Under the pieces are notes generated by a model, which did not search any database, was not told the DNA's origin, and saw only the letters and a list, made by a program, of their open reading frames with translations. From the NCBI RefSeq assembly GCF_001625215.2, contig NC_030389.2, positions 4,314,930 to 4,378,929 of the forward strand: 64,000 nt of DNA, given 5' to 3'. The number at the start of each line of letters is the position of its first letter. Positions within the stretch are counted from its first letter, which is position 1. Origin of the DNA: Daucus carota subsp. sativus. Its lineage: Eukaryota > Streptophyta > Magnoliopsida > Apiales > Apiaceae. A program made the translations under genes and the position numbers. This document shows positions 41,801 to 52,069 of this stretch, in pieces.

Positions 41801-44800
41801 ATAATATTATGACGGAGTTGAAAAGAATATGAAAGCATCCTTGCATGGTTTCTTGACCTTACCTGTTCCTTCTTTCTCATAGCGACTAGATTTCCTCTTA
41901 GCTTTTCTTTATGAACATATTTACTATCTCAGCAGTCAGCAAAATTAATGATCAGGAATCATCTTTATAATCATCTTTATACTGTTGTAATTTATTTATA
42001 TGCTGAGTTCTGGTTACTTGATTCTTTACAATCTACATTATATTCATTTTCTTATCATATTAATTTTTTTTGTTGGCGTCTTTGGTTCGTATGATGTGAT
42101 GATTACAAGTTCAGATGATCTGCCACTATGGGGTATGTGTATTTGAAACGCTTTGTTAATAACTTTCCTAGGCTTGGCCTGTATTATTACCCACTAATAT
42201 TTAGTTTCTCCAATCAAATAGGTTTTGTTGGCGAGCTGCATCCTGATAGGAACAATGAAAACAAGCATGTGGTTTACACACACAAGAATATTATTGTGCA
42301 GTACAATAAAGATCAGGTTTGTAGCATTAAATGTGAATAGTTTTGCAGCCAGTGGTATCTGTTCCTAGTTATGTCATTGGTTCATCTGTTGCAGATTATT
42401 CATGTTAACCTCACTCAAGAGAACCCAAAACCGTTGGAAGCTGGGAGAATATTGGAGTTGACATATTCTATTAAATGGGAGCCCACTAATATCACTTTTG
42501 CTCATCGTTTTGATGTTTACCTGGACTACCCCTTTTTTGAGCATCAGGTGATTCTTGACCTTGTACATATATAGCATGACTTGCTGAGTACCAATTTAAT
42601 TTTGATTTGTGTTTTTAAATAATTATCTATGTTGTATGGAACTGCAAGTGCTGGTTGATCTATAACATTCTTCGGATATGCCAGCTTTTTGACTGTAACT
42701 CTAAAAGTTATTGGGCATTATTTTAGTAAGAAAATATTTATGCTGGTGAGGTTTTGTTTTATGAAGAACTTTGTGTCTTTTTATTTTTTACTAACTGCAT
42801 GCTGGTGAGGTTTTGTTTTATGAAGAACTTTGTGTCTTTTTATTTTTTACTAACTGCATTGGTTGTACATGCATTTTGCATCATGCAGATTCATTGGTTC
42901 TCTATTTTTAATTCATTTATGATGGTTATCTTCCTCACTGGTCTGGTTTCAATGATATTAATGCGCACACTAAGAAATGATTATGCTAAATACGCTCGGG
43001 AAGACGATGATTTGGAATCTTTGGTAAGTACACATTAGAGAAGTGGCATGCTCTATATCTTCCTTTGCTTCCTGGTACTGATTTTTGAGAACTACAAATC
43101 CAGGAAAGAGATGTAAATGAAGAATCTGGATGGAAACTTGTCCATGGAGATGTTTTCAGGCCTCCTCATCATTTGGTAGTACTTTCAGCTGTTGTTGGTA
43201 CGGGAGCTCAGTTGGCATTGTTGATTCTTCTTGTAATTGTGGTTGCAATGGTTGGGACATTGTATGTCGGGTACGTTAGACAAGTACTCTTGCAATATTA
43301 CTCCATTTTTCATATCTAATGGTCATTTATTGCGTCAATTATGTATATCTAAAAGATTATTTTGCAAGTTCATTTATGATGAGAAGTAAGGTACAGCCTG
43401 CAAGTGTGGATTTTTGATATTATTTCTTTGTTTTATGTTACTGTTTCTCTCTTTTTCACACACACACATTGTATTTATGTTATCTTATGTCAAGTTTGGG
43501 TCAAGTAGCAATTGTTCAATTCTGCATTATGTCTTCACGTTTATATTTCTTTGCTTTAGATCATTTATTTAATGTTGAATAAACTGAAATTTGTTCAACC
43601 AACCTGTCATTTTCTGAACTTGTTGCCAATTTGCTTTGCGTGGAACAAAAATTTACCTGTATGGACTTCACTTGTTCCAGGAGAGGAGCCATTGTCACAA
43701 CCTTTATAGTATGCTATGCCTTCACATCAATTATATCAGGTTATGTCAGCGGTGGAATGTATTCACGCATGGGTGGTACGCAGAGATATATTATCTTTTA
43801 TATGTTTTTTGGCTATCGTTATAAAAAATATTAACTTCTCAATCTTGGACAGGGAAAAAATGGATAAAGTCAATGATCTTGACAGCTTCTCTGTTCCCAT
43901 TTTTGTGCTTTGGGATCGGCTTTGTCCTGAACACTGTTGCTATATTTTACGGGTCTCTAGCAGCTATTCCATTTGGTACAATGGTGGTGGTTTTTGTGAT
44001 TTGGAGTTTTATCTCCTTCCCTCTGGCTCTTCTCGGTACAGTTTTTGGAAGAAATTGGAGTGGTACTCCAAACAATCCATGTCGTGTGAAGACCATTCCT
44101 CGTCCAATTCCGGAGAAGAAGTGGTACCTCACACCATCAGTTGTTTCAATAATGGGAGGTTTACTGCCCTTTGGTAGCATATTCATTGAGATGTACTTTG
44201 TCTTCACATCTTTCTGGAACTACAAGGTACAATTATTAAATATCTTCAATACTTATGTTTTTTTTCAAAAATAAAAAATTATAATTTTGTTATATTGACT
44301 ACCTTTTAGTTTTGATTGGATTATTGGAAGCATTATGAGAATCGTTGTAATGTTTGTATGCAGTTACAAGTTTTTCTTGGATGGAAAAGAAAAACAGTTC
44401 AACTAATAATTCATATTGTGTATGTATGAAATGGTACTTAATATTTTTAAGCTCTATGTTTACATGGAAAATATTATTTCAAATTAATCCATGCTGGAGA
44501 TATGTCACTTCTTCTGGTCTTGGTAAAACAACTTTTAAGCTTTTCTGGGTTAAAGTTCTTCTGTGTCTGCCTGGACAGTAAAAATGTAATGTCTAGGAAT
44601 GGCATGAATACCCAACTGTACAAGTGAGGGTAGAGTTCAGAAACTTAACATTGGTGGGTTGATTTGACCAGATCATATTATAGAACATAGTAGTTAAAAT
44701 GTTAGATGGATTATCCAGTGGTGCAATAATTGTTATATTACATATTATTGAATACTCGTGTAAGCAAAAATATGAATGTCTATTTATCGTTTTAAAATAT

Positions 44801-46330
44801 AAATAGTAGTCACTTGCAAATAGTATGATAAGATGTAATGGGATTCAAAGGATAGGACGAAAGATGGAGTATCCCAGAATAAAAACATAATTATATTGTA
44901 CATTCATCCGACTTCTAGTCTGGATCATGTTTCCTTAATATCCATTCTAGCACTTGCCTCCTCTCTTTTTCTATTAGTCTGCTTCATTAATAAATTTAGG
45001 TACAGTAGATAAAAGCTATAATACCTTAACATTTTGAAGGCCTTTTCTTTTACGTATGAGTCACTTTATGAGATCATTCATCATTGTAAAAGCTTAAGTA
45101 CTAGGAATTGCAATGTAATTAATAATCATTTATTACTTGGCTTTCTGTGAACTTCATGTGTATGCTTAGTGCTGGTAAAATGTAAATTTCACATGCATGT
45201 GACACTGTTTTGATGAAGGAAAGACTTCGAATCATGTTCAATGATGTTCCCTTTCTTTTTGGTTATTGACAGGTGTATTATGTATACGGTTTTATGCTGC
45301 TAGTTTTTCTGATCCTCATTATTGTTACTGTATGTGTAACAATAGTGGGCACTTACTTCTTGTTGAATGCCGAGAATTATCACTGGCAGTGGACTTCATT
45401 CTTTTCGGCTGCATCAACCGCTGTTTATGTATACTTCTATGCAGTATATTATTTCTATGTTAAAACCAAGATGTCAGGTTTCTTCCAAACCAGCTTCTAT
45501 TTTGGGTATACACTGATGTTTTGCCTTGGCCTAGGAATCCTTTGTGGTAAGTTACAAGTATTACTATCTTAACAATTTTCTGTATTTCTCTCATCTAATA
45601 TTTAAACTTATCAGGAATGGATGTGTCAATTGGTTATTATAATAGAATATATGTTCTTCATTGTAATGAGTAATGAGTCCCACTGGTAATCTTAAAGCTT
45701 GAAAATCGACAGTAGAAAGATATGATGGTGCCTGGCCGCCTGGGGTGTAGTGCCTGCATTTAAGATATATTGATACTGATGTATCTGAAACATATGGAGC
45801 AAAGTTTTTTTATAGTAAAAGTATGGGGCAAGGGTGACCTAGGGATACTCTTTACTATATAATTTCTCTCCAGACAGTGTTGTGCACTCTACGCCAACTT
45901 TGACAGTAAAATTGACGTCATTCTGTTGGACTTGTGATATACTACCGAAAAGCATGCATTCTCTACTCATGTTAATTCCTATCAGGAATTAGATCCCTTG
46001 GCTGTGTTACTGTAATGTGTAGTTTATATACAAGCAAATAAACACAAAAAGAGATGTTAATATAAGCCTATAAACTATAACAGTATCAAATTATATCATA
46101 CATATTGTATGGGATTTTGTTGAATTTTTTATTAATTTAGTGTTTTCTGTTTAATTTTCCAACACATTAGTGATTTTGTTATATAGTTTAAGATTGTACT
46201 ATGCTTGTAATATAGTTTGTGCCTTTGCCTAACTTTTGTACAATGTCTCCTATCACGTTCAGGTGCTGTTGGTTATTTGGGTTCTAATCTTTTTGTGAGG
46301 AGGATTTACCGAAATATAAAGTGTGATTAG
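38511..46330 (+). CDS. TMN1: Transmembrane nine protein TMN1 (EMP12-like)
   Basis: Twelve exons: 38511-38585, 40512-40704, 40781-40885, 42115-42132, 42222-42316, 42395-42547, 42889-43023, 43104-43270, 43681-43775, 43853-44226, 45273-45546 and 46263-46330, all GT-AG and in phase, giving 583 residues (Arabidopsis TMN1 is about 589). A cleaved signal peptide ('[19 protein letters not shown]') is followed by a luminal domain ('[20 protein letters not shown]', '[15 protein letters not shown]', '[13 protein letters not shown]') and nine membrane helices beginning at '[20 protein letters not shown]'. The tail ends RNIKCD, the KxD/E signal that keeps EMP proteins in the Golgi by COPI binding. TMN proteins reside in the Golgi/endosome and affect membrane traffic and cargo sorting. 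Exon 4 is only 18 nt. The first intron is 1.9 kb. Confidence 0.96.
38769..38835. repeat. (CT)n / (CCCTCT)n microsatellite in TMN1 intron 1
   Basis: About 15 CT repeats run into CCCTCTCCCTCT repeats, about 180 bp after the first exon. It is likely variable in length. Confidence 0.85.
39353..39373. repeat. Poly(T) tract in TMN1 intron 1
   Basis: An uninterrupted run of about 21-22 T in intron 1. On the other strand it is a poly(A), which could be a retroposon tail, but no body was recognised. Confidence 0.7.
42115..42132 (+). other. TMN1: 18-nt microexon of TMN1
   Basis: Six-residue contribution (GDLPLW-type block: D-D-L-P-L-W with shared border codons). It is bounded by TTCAG and GGTATGT. 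The phase (1 in, 1 out) fits both neighbours, and skipping it would keep the frame but remove six luminal residues. The segment is conserved in TMN1 proteins as I recall them. Confidence 0.85.
42741..42858. repeat. Exact 59-bp tandem duplication in TMN1 intron 6
   Basis: TGCTGGTGAGGTTTTGTTTT begins at 42741 and again at 42800; the two 59-bp units are identical by eye. A recent duplication by slippage or repair, 30 bp upstream of the exon 7 acceptor. Confidence 0.9.
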
Positions 46331-47706
46331 TTATATCCAAGAAATACAAGTCTGCTTCCTCATGTTGGTCAGGAATCCCAGAACAAGATGGATGGGAACC
46401 AAGTCATGCAAGTAAAGACCACTTCGACCCAGGAAGATTAATCTTCAGAATTGAAAAGCCCTTTGTACCTTTTTCCTGGGCTGTAGGAGTAAGCATTCTT
46501 ACTAGAATTAGATTTCGAAAAATTGTTTTATAATCTAAAAAGTTAATATGATGTAGACTCATAATTGTAGTTATTCACTTCCCTTAAACATGGATACCCT
46601 CTATGGGCACACTGTTCCTGGCATCATTTCCTTGTGTGTCCGTTTCTAGTTCTATTAGTTTGCTTATTTTTGAGCTGTAATATTGTTTAAGAATTGAATT
46701 TTTGAGGGGAGACGATTGTTTCTTATATATGTGTTGCAATATTTTGACTCCAATTTTGACTCTTACATTACAGCAAATCTAACAAGTTTGCAAGGATTAT
46801 ATGTCTATTGCAATTTTTCACATACTTCTTACATTCATGTGTGGTTTTACAGGAGAAGCAAGTATTTCAGCATCTCCGAAGGCTATTCAAACAAACTCTG
46901 AACTCTAATTTTAAAAAAGATAGTGAAAAATTAGTGTTTTTAGCGACTTTTTAAAAATTTAAGAGCCTCCTATTTCAAATTCTTTTTACTTTTCTTTAAT
47001 TATATTTTCAACTTTTTTCTTTATATAAATATAAATAGAAAACAAGTATAAAAGATAGGGTTGACATCAAACCAATAATGTAAAGTTGAAATTTTAAACG
47101 ATATCTCAAATTATATCATTTAAAATACAAAAATTGAAATGAAACGAAATATATGTTCCCAAACCTAATCTTTTATGTTTAACTAACATTGTTTAGGTGC
47201 GGTGAATGAATTTGGACCAGATCATCTTAATTTTATTATTGTTATAGAAAATTTTAATGGTATCATTTCATTTATGATTATTAAAAATTGTCATTTATAT
47301 TTTCCAACTTATGTGTGATACCCTTGAATTTTCCCCTACCTGCTAGGTGCCAGCCTTGTTGGGGCAATGTAAAGAATCTTGTTGCACTTTAAAATCCAAT
47401 CTCATCAACCTTATTCATGACTCAAAAGAAAGGTCAAGAACGGTAGAAATTTGTAAGGCTGAACTTAAACCGAAAGAAAGAGCAAAAGAAAAGAGTCGTG
47501 GGAATCCTGTGAGCCTCTCCTTTGTTGATAAGAAGACAGGATTTATGAACCATACCACATTGCCATGTGGAGGATAGGGTTTGCTCTCACCACACCATTT
47601 CCACAAGCCTCTCCTCACCTATATCATTAACTCTTCACTCTTCACTCAACCCTCAATCTCATTAATCAGTGTCCATCTACCTTACCTACCAAGCTCTCTC
47701 AACATA
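46331..47706. other. TMN1 3' region and Fd1 upstream region
   Basis: 46331 to about 46700 is the probable 3' untranslated region of TMN1. 46900-47170 is AT-rich and includes a worn GAAATTTGAAA-type MITE end. From about 47346 to 47706 lies the Fd1 promoter and leader; a 300-bp part of it is repeated upstream of the Fd1-type pseudogene at 50915-51140, which shows it belongs to the duplicated unit. Confidence 0.5.
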
Positions 47707-48144
47707 ATGGCAGCCACCTTATCAGGCACCATGGTCAGCACCTCCTTCCTCCGCCGCCACCGCCCCGTGGCCACCAGCCTCAAGTCCAACGTGGGCCAGG
47801 CCCTCTTCGGCCTCAAGTCCTCCAACATGCAAGGCGGCAGAATCACATGCATGGCCACCTACAAGGTCACTCTCCGGACCCCTGATGGTGAGGTCGAGTT
47901 CGAGTGTCCTGATGATGTCTACGTTCTCGACCAGGCTGAGGAGCAAGGAATCGATATTCCTTACTCGTGCAGGGCGGGCTCGTGCTCGTCCTGCGCGGGG
48001 AAAGTGGTGTCTGGCTCGATTGATCAGAGTGATCAGAGCTTTCTTGATGATGAGCAGATGGATAGTGGGTATGTGCTCACTTGTCATGCTTACCCTACTT
48101 CTGATGTCATCATTGAGACTCACAAGGAGGAGGAGATTGTGTAA
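47707..48144 (+). CDS. Plastid [2Fe-2S] ferredoxin, Fd1
   Basis: Intronless gene for 145 residues. A Ser/Arg/Thr-rich plastid transit peptide of about 47 residues ends at 'RITCMA', and the mature protein begins '[20 protein letters not shown]'. The [2Fe-2S] ligands are the three Cys of CRAGSCSSC and the Cys in 'VLTCHAYP'. The tail ends 'THKEEEIV'. Ferredoxin carries electrons from photosystem I to NADP reductase and other stromal enzymes in leaves, or the reverse in roots. An upstream in-frame ATG at 47581 would add 42 residues, but MAATLSG at 47707 matches the family start. This copy is clearly more GC-rich than Fd2-Fd6 and has His-Ala-Tyr instead of Val-Ala-Tyr after the last Cys, so it belongs to a separate sub-lineage. 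Confidence 0.96.
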   Translation: MAATLSGTMVSTSFLRRHRPVATSLKSNVGQALFGLKSSNMQGGRITCMATYKVTLRTPDGEVEFECPDDVYVLDQAEEQGIDIPYSCRAGSCSSCAGKVVSGSIDQSDQSFLDDEQMDSGYVLTCHAYPTSDVIIETHKEEEIV

Positions 48145-48671
48145 TTTAGTTTCGTGGTAATGTCGTGTCGGATATTTGGATACTCTGTCATGTTTTGTTT
48201 GAGTTATGTATTTCATTTCTAATGGAGGGTGAAATTGTAATGTTTAATTCTCGGACTCAGATTATATATATATGAAATTAATAACATATTATCTTGTTGA
48301 ATTGGTTATGTTTTGGTTCAGTTCGGACGGGTAATGTTCTTGTTGATGTTTTGGAATGTAGTTTTTCTTTGATTCTATTCATAATTAGGCTGTATTTCAC
48401 AGTATATGTATGGGTTTTAAAGCATATTCTAGAGAAATAAGTGTTTTAGACAGTTGTTTGCTAAGGATGAGTGCTTTTGTATTGCTGCAGAACTCAAACT
48501 GTTATTATATGGCTTATACATCCTTTTCTCATAATATTCAAAATATGGCTTACCGTAAGAATAACATGTGAACGTAAAAGATTTATACCAGAGCACTGGT
48601 TATAAGTAAACAGTATGATAAAGCCCTGTTCTGGAATAATAAAATAAATATAAAATACAATTTAAATATAG
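48145..48671. other. Fd1 3' region and Fd2 duplication-unit start
   Basis: Fd1 3' untranslated region to about 48270, then AT-rich DNA. The stretch 48560-48660 ('agaataacatgtgaac', 'ccagagcactggtta', 'aataataaaataaatataaa') recurs at about 51825-51920 and 56925-57065, so it marks the upstream edge of the Fd2-type duplicated unit. Confidence 0.55.
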
Positions 48672-49086
48672 GAAAATAGATTTTTTCGCCAACCAACTTA
48701 ATACGTATTTAGAAATTTACCACTAAACTATAATTTCTTTTCTTTTTGTCACTAATTTTAGGTTTGGATTTGTTTTTTGTCACTAACGTTAGATTCAGAT
48801 TTGATTATTAACACTACATTATTCTTTTTAGCATTATTATAATATAATGTTAGTCCCCAATATTATGGTAATAGATATGTGTTCAAATCTTTACATGTAG
48901 TACTTCATATGTGCGGTAGTTTATCTTGCAGGACGATAGTTTGACACGCAATGTAATACTCAAATTTAATGTTAGTGACGTAAAAAAATACAAACCTAAC
49001 ATTACTGATAAAAAAGAAAAAAATTATACTTAATGGTAAGTTTCAAAATACACAATAAATTGAGTGGCGAAAAAATCTATTTTCAC
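48672..49086. mobile_element. TIR element in the Fd2 promoter (about 415 bp)
   Basis: The ends GGAAAATAGATTTTTTCGCC and the reverse complement (GGCGAAAAAATCTATTTTC at 49066-49084) are perfect over 19 bp, and the repeats continue with mismatches. Paralogous units (for example 51930-51955) read straight through from 'ttaaatata' into 'ataaaatttttatatcc' without it, so they are the empty site. The target duplication looks like a diverged 7-9 bp AAATATA, so MULE-type is likely. No coding capacity. Confidence 0.75.
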
Positions 49087-49174
49087 TAAAATATTAATAT
49101 GAAATTTTTATATCCAATAGCAAAACAGGCCACATGAATATAAAAACAAGAAAATTTTTAAGCCACATGGTCAG

Positions 49175-49288
49175 TTATAAAAGAAGAGCAAAGCCACAGA
49201 GCAGCTCATCAGATGCAAACAAAGAAGATAGGATAAGATTTCCTTATCAACTTGCATTCACTCTCGGAAAACCATCATTCCATTCAAG
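49175..49288 (+). promoter_or_regulatory. Fd2 core promoter and CATT-rich leader
   Basis: TTATAAAAG (49175-49183) is a TATA box. GATAAGATT (an I-box-like GATAAG core) lies at about 49231. The leader just before the ATG contains CATT words (CATTCAC...CATCATTCCATTCAAG, 49255-49288). A CATT-repeat leader element acts in light-dependent messenger stability of pea Fed-1; the same role here is inferred. Confidence 0.6.
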
Positions 49289-49747
49289 ATGGCTGCATTA
49301 ACAACCCTCTCCGCCACAATGCTCAGCACCACCTTCTTAAACCGCCATCAACCGGTTGTCACCAGTCTCCGAGCCAACACGGGTAGATCCCTCTTTGGGC
49401 TCAAGTCATCCGGCCGAGGCCGGGTGACTTGCATGGCTTTTTACAAAGTGAAGCTGATAACACCAGAAGGTGAGCATGAATTCGAGTGTCCAAGTGATAT
49501 TTACATTCTCGACCATGCTATAGAGGAGGAGAATATCGATCTTCCCTACTCTTGCAGAGCCGGGTCATGCTCTAGTTGTCTTGGAAAAGTTGTTTCAGGC
49601 TCAGTGGATCAAACTGACGGGAGCTTTCTTGATGATGACCAGATGGAGGCTGGTTATGTTCTCACTTGTGTGGCTCATCCTACCTCTGATGTAACAATTG
49701 AAACCCACAAGGAGGAGGATATTTTCGAGCCGTTTGGACAAGTTTAA
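49289..49747 (+). CDS. Plastid ferredoxin Fd2, with transposon-derived C terminus
   Basis: Intronless gene for 152 residues. The transit peptide runs from [12 protein letters not shown] to about 'RVTCMA', and the mature part starts '[20 protein letters not shown]'. The cluster Cys residues are in CRAGSCSSC and 'VLTCVAHP'. The paralogues Fd5 and Fd6 end with Asp-(Leu/Ile)-Phe and a stop, but here the frame runs seven codons further (EPFGQV) into the GAGCCGTTTGG end of a hAT-like MITE inserted at the stop. An extra Glu is found in '[10 protein letters not shown]' next to the cluster loop. The stop is then supplied by MITE sequence. The core looks functional; whether the tail matters is unknown. 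Confidence 0.93.
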   Translation: MAALTTLSATMLSTTFLNRHQPVVTSLRANTGRSLFGLKSSGRGRVTCMAFYKVKLITPEGEHEFECPSDIYILDHAIEEENIDLPYSCRAGSCSSCLGKVVSGSVDQTDGSFLDDDQMEAGYVLTCVAHPTSDVTIETHKEEDIFEPFGQV

Positions 49748-49917
49748 AAAAAGTGATTTCTTGCTTAAAATAAAGAAGTGTTTGAAAAAGAAGTAAAAGC
49801 TTTGAGTAGAAGTTAACTTTCTCAGCTTCTTAAAAGTGCTTCTACTTGTTTAAATAAACCGGTCAAAAAAAGCAGAAGACGAAAGCAGCTTCTGCTTCTT
49901 AAAAAAACATGCCCTTT
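49729..49917. mobile_element. hAT-like MITE inserted at the Fd2 stop codon
   Basis: Begins GAGCCGTTTGGACAAGTTTA and ends ACATGCCC. The inside has 'aagtgattt', 'aaaagtgcttctacttg' and GCAGAAG words of the GGCCRTTTG family seen at 19566 and 29690. The sequence after it (TTTTTAAATATC) continues as in Fd5 and Fd6 directly after their Phe codon. The target duplication is T-rich and imperfect. Confidence 0.72.
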
Positions 49918-50049
49918 TTAAATATCACAATCCATCATCGTCTGTTTGGTTTTTGCTAATTTCTTTGCTTGTCCTGTGTATGTACTCTGCTTTTTTACTA
50001 AATATGTTTGATTTCATTCAAATTATGCATGACAGTTTGAACATCTTTA

Positions 50050-50275
50050 ATAGGCTTAATGCCAACGCTTAATGTTTGGGGCTGTGTATTGATGCAGCCT
50101 CAATGTTTTTAACTCGGTTGATTCAACCCTCAAAGTATTCAATATATTCCGAATAACCATCATATACCGGTATAAAGCCAAAAAAACAGTAATATAACAA
50201 AGGGTATTAACATTGAGGGTTAAAAGGGCATTTAGCCACTTAGCAAAAAAAAAAAAAAAGGGCATTTAGCCACCA
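50050..50275. mobile_element. GGCTTAATGCC-type TIR element, copy in Fd2-Fd3 spacer
   Basis: Begins GGCTTAATGCC and ends GGGCATTTAGCC, with 'ggggctgtgtattgatgcag', 'accggtataaagcc' and 'gagggttaaaagggcat' inside. It is a relative of the well-delimited MULE-type element at 55125-55580. A second copy lies at about 52947-53133 because the whole spacer was duplicated. Its end carries an A run of 15. Confidence 0.6.
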
Positions 50276-50344
50276 ATAAAAAAAAATTACTCCTGGCAGG
50301 CCTAAGAAAAAAAGGAGAAAAAAAAATGATGTGATCTAATCCAG

Positions 50345-50620
50345 AGAAGATAACTCAAACATGTTGAAGAGAAAAGGAACTAGTCTAAGGTGCTCTAATT
50401 GTGGTGAGTGGGAACACAATTTCACAAGCTATCCTAAAGAGGTGTAACAACATATCTCTACTGATCCCATATTTTATCATATACTACATCACACTGCAAC
50501 TACTGTAATATTTATTTTCCTAACTGAAAAATTGCTGGGAACAAAGAAGATGGGAAGAAAGAAGATGCCTTCAAATGGAAAGAAGAAGCCTTCTTAAACC
50601 GCCAGTGAATTATATCCTCC
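50345..50620 (+). pseudogene. MuDR zinc-knuckle fragment, copy 1
   Basis: From the Met at 50361: 'MLKRKGTSLRCSNCGEWEHN', with the last knuckle Cys changed (FTSYPKEV instead of VRSCPKEV as in copy 2). Further on are diverged pieces of the next exon ('NKEDGKKEDAFKWKE'). It is a relic of a MuDR-like transposase end carried within the duplicated ferredoxin unit. Confidence 0.65.
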
Positions 50621-50644
50621 TTATCAACTGGCATTCCATTCAAG

Positions 50645-50905
50645 ATGGCTGCATTAAAAACCATCTCCACCACAATGCTGAGCACCACCTTCTTGAACCG
50701 GCATCAACCAGTTGTCACCAGTCTCCGAGCCAACACTGGTAGATCCCTCTTCGGGCTCAAGTCATCTGGCCGAGGCCGGGTGACTTGCATGGCTACTTAC
50801 AAAGTGAAGTTGATAACACCAGATGGCGAGCATGAAATCCAGTGTCCAGATGATATTTACATTCTCAACCATGCTCCACCACAATGCTCAGCACCACCTT
50901 CTTGA
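50645..50905 (+). pseudogene. Ferredoxin Fd3a, truncated
   Basis: Starts as a normal Fd2-type ferredoxin (transit peptide, then '[20 protein letters not shown]' and 'IYILNHA') but after codon 77 the sequence jumps back to a piece of its own transit-peptide coding region ('ctccaccacaatgctcagca') and the frame ends 'PPQCSAPPS'. All four cluster Cys are missing, so no iron-sulphur cluster can form. Its downstream text switches to the Fd1-type upstream region, giving a mosaic. Confidence 0.85.
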
Positions 50906-51147
50906 ATCCAATCTCATCAACCTTATTGATGACTCGTCAAGAAGGTAGAAATTTGTAAGGCTGAATTCAAAACGAAAGAAAGAGCAAAAGAAAAGAGTTG
51001 AACCATATCACATTGCCACCGGGCGGATAGGGTTTGCTCTCACCACAAGCCTCTCCTCACCTATATCATTAACTCTTCACTCTTCACTCAACCCTCAATC
51101 TCATTAATCAGTATCCATCTACCTTACCTATCCGGATACCCGGATGC

Positions 51148-51447
<300 letters not shown>

Positions 51448-52069
51448 TTTAGTTTCGTGGTAATGTCGTGTCGGACACTCGGATACTCTATCGTTTTTGT
51501 TTGAGTGGGTGAAATTGTAATGTTTAATTCTCGGACTCAGATTATATATTTATATATATGATAATGTATTGTCATTAGTGTTTTTAATATTTAAAATTAT
51601 TTAATAATATAAGAGTAATAAACCTTCACAAACTTGTAGTTTTAGAGATAGAGTTTCAAACTAAAAAACACAACCAAAATTTTGGATTGCAAAATATACT
51701 AGTATAAATGGTATATTATCATTATATTTTATACATCCTTTTATCAAAATATTCAAAATATGATTTACCAATATGAGATTTATACCCATATTTTTCGACA
51801 AAAGCCCTGCTTGGCTTGAGGTAAGAATAACATGTGAACTTGAAAGGCTATTCCAGAGCACTGGTTAGTAAACAGTATATATGATAAAGCTCTGTCCCCG
51901 AATAATAAAATAAATATAAAATACGGATTAAATATAAATATAAAATTTTTATATCCAATAGCAAAACAGGCCCCACACAAATATAAAAACAAGAAAAATT
52001 TTAAGCCACATTTTCTGTTATAAAAGAAGAGCAAGCCCCAGAGCAGCTCATCAGATGCAAACAAAGAAG
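51448..52069. other. Spacer between Fd3b and Fd4, Fd4 promoter
   Basis: Contains the Fd1-type 3' region, AT-rich DNA, then from about 51800 the Fd2-type upstream unit, without the TIR element found in Fd2. TTATAAAAG at about 52018 is the Fd4 TATA box. The leader is short because the CATT segment is missing: the ATG follows 'aacaaagaag' directly. Confidence 0.55.

Noticed and set aside
42128-42340. Separate 70-codon gene
   Set aside because: This frame spans an intron and exon 5 of TMN1; not an independent gene.
47346-47577. 76-codon frame upstream of Fd1
   Set aside because: No domain; it lies in the duplicated promoter and the copy at 50915-51020 does not keep the frame.
47722-48216. 164-codon minus-strand frame in Fd1
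   Set aside because: Antisense shadow of the GC-rich ferredoxin gene.
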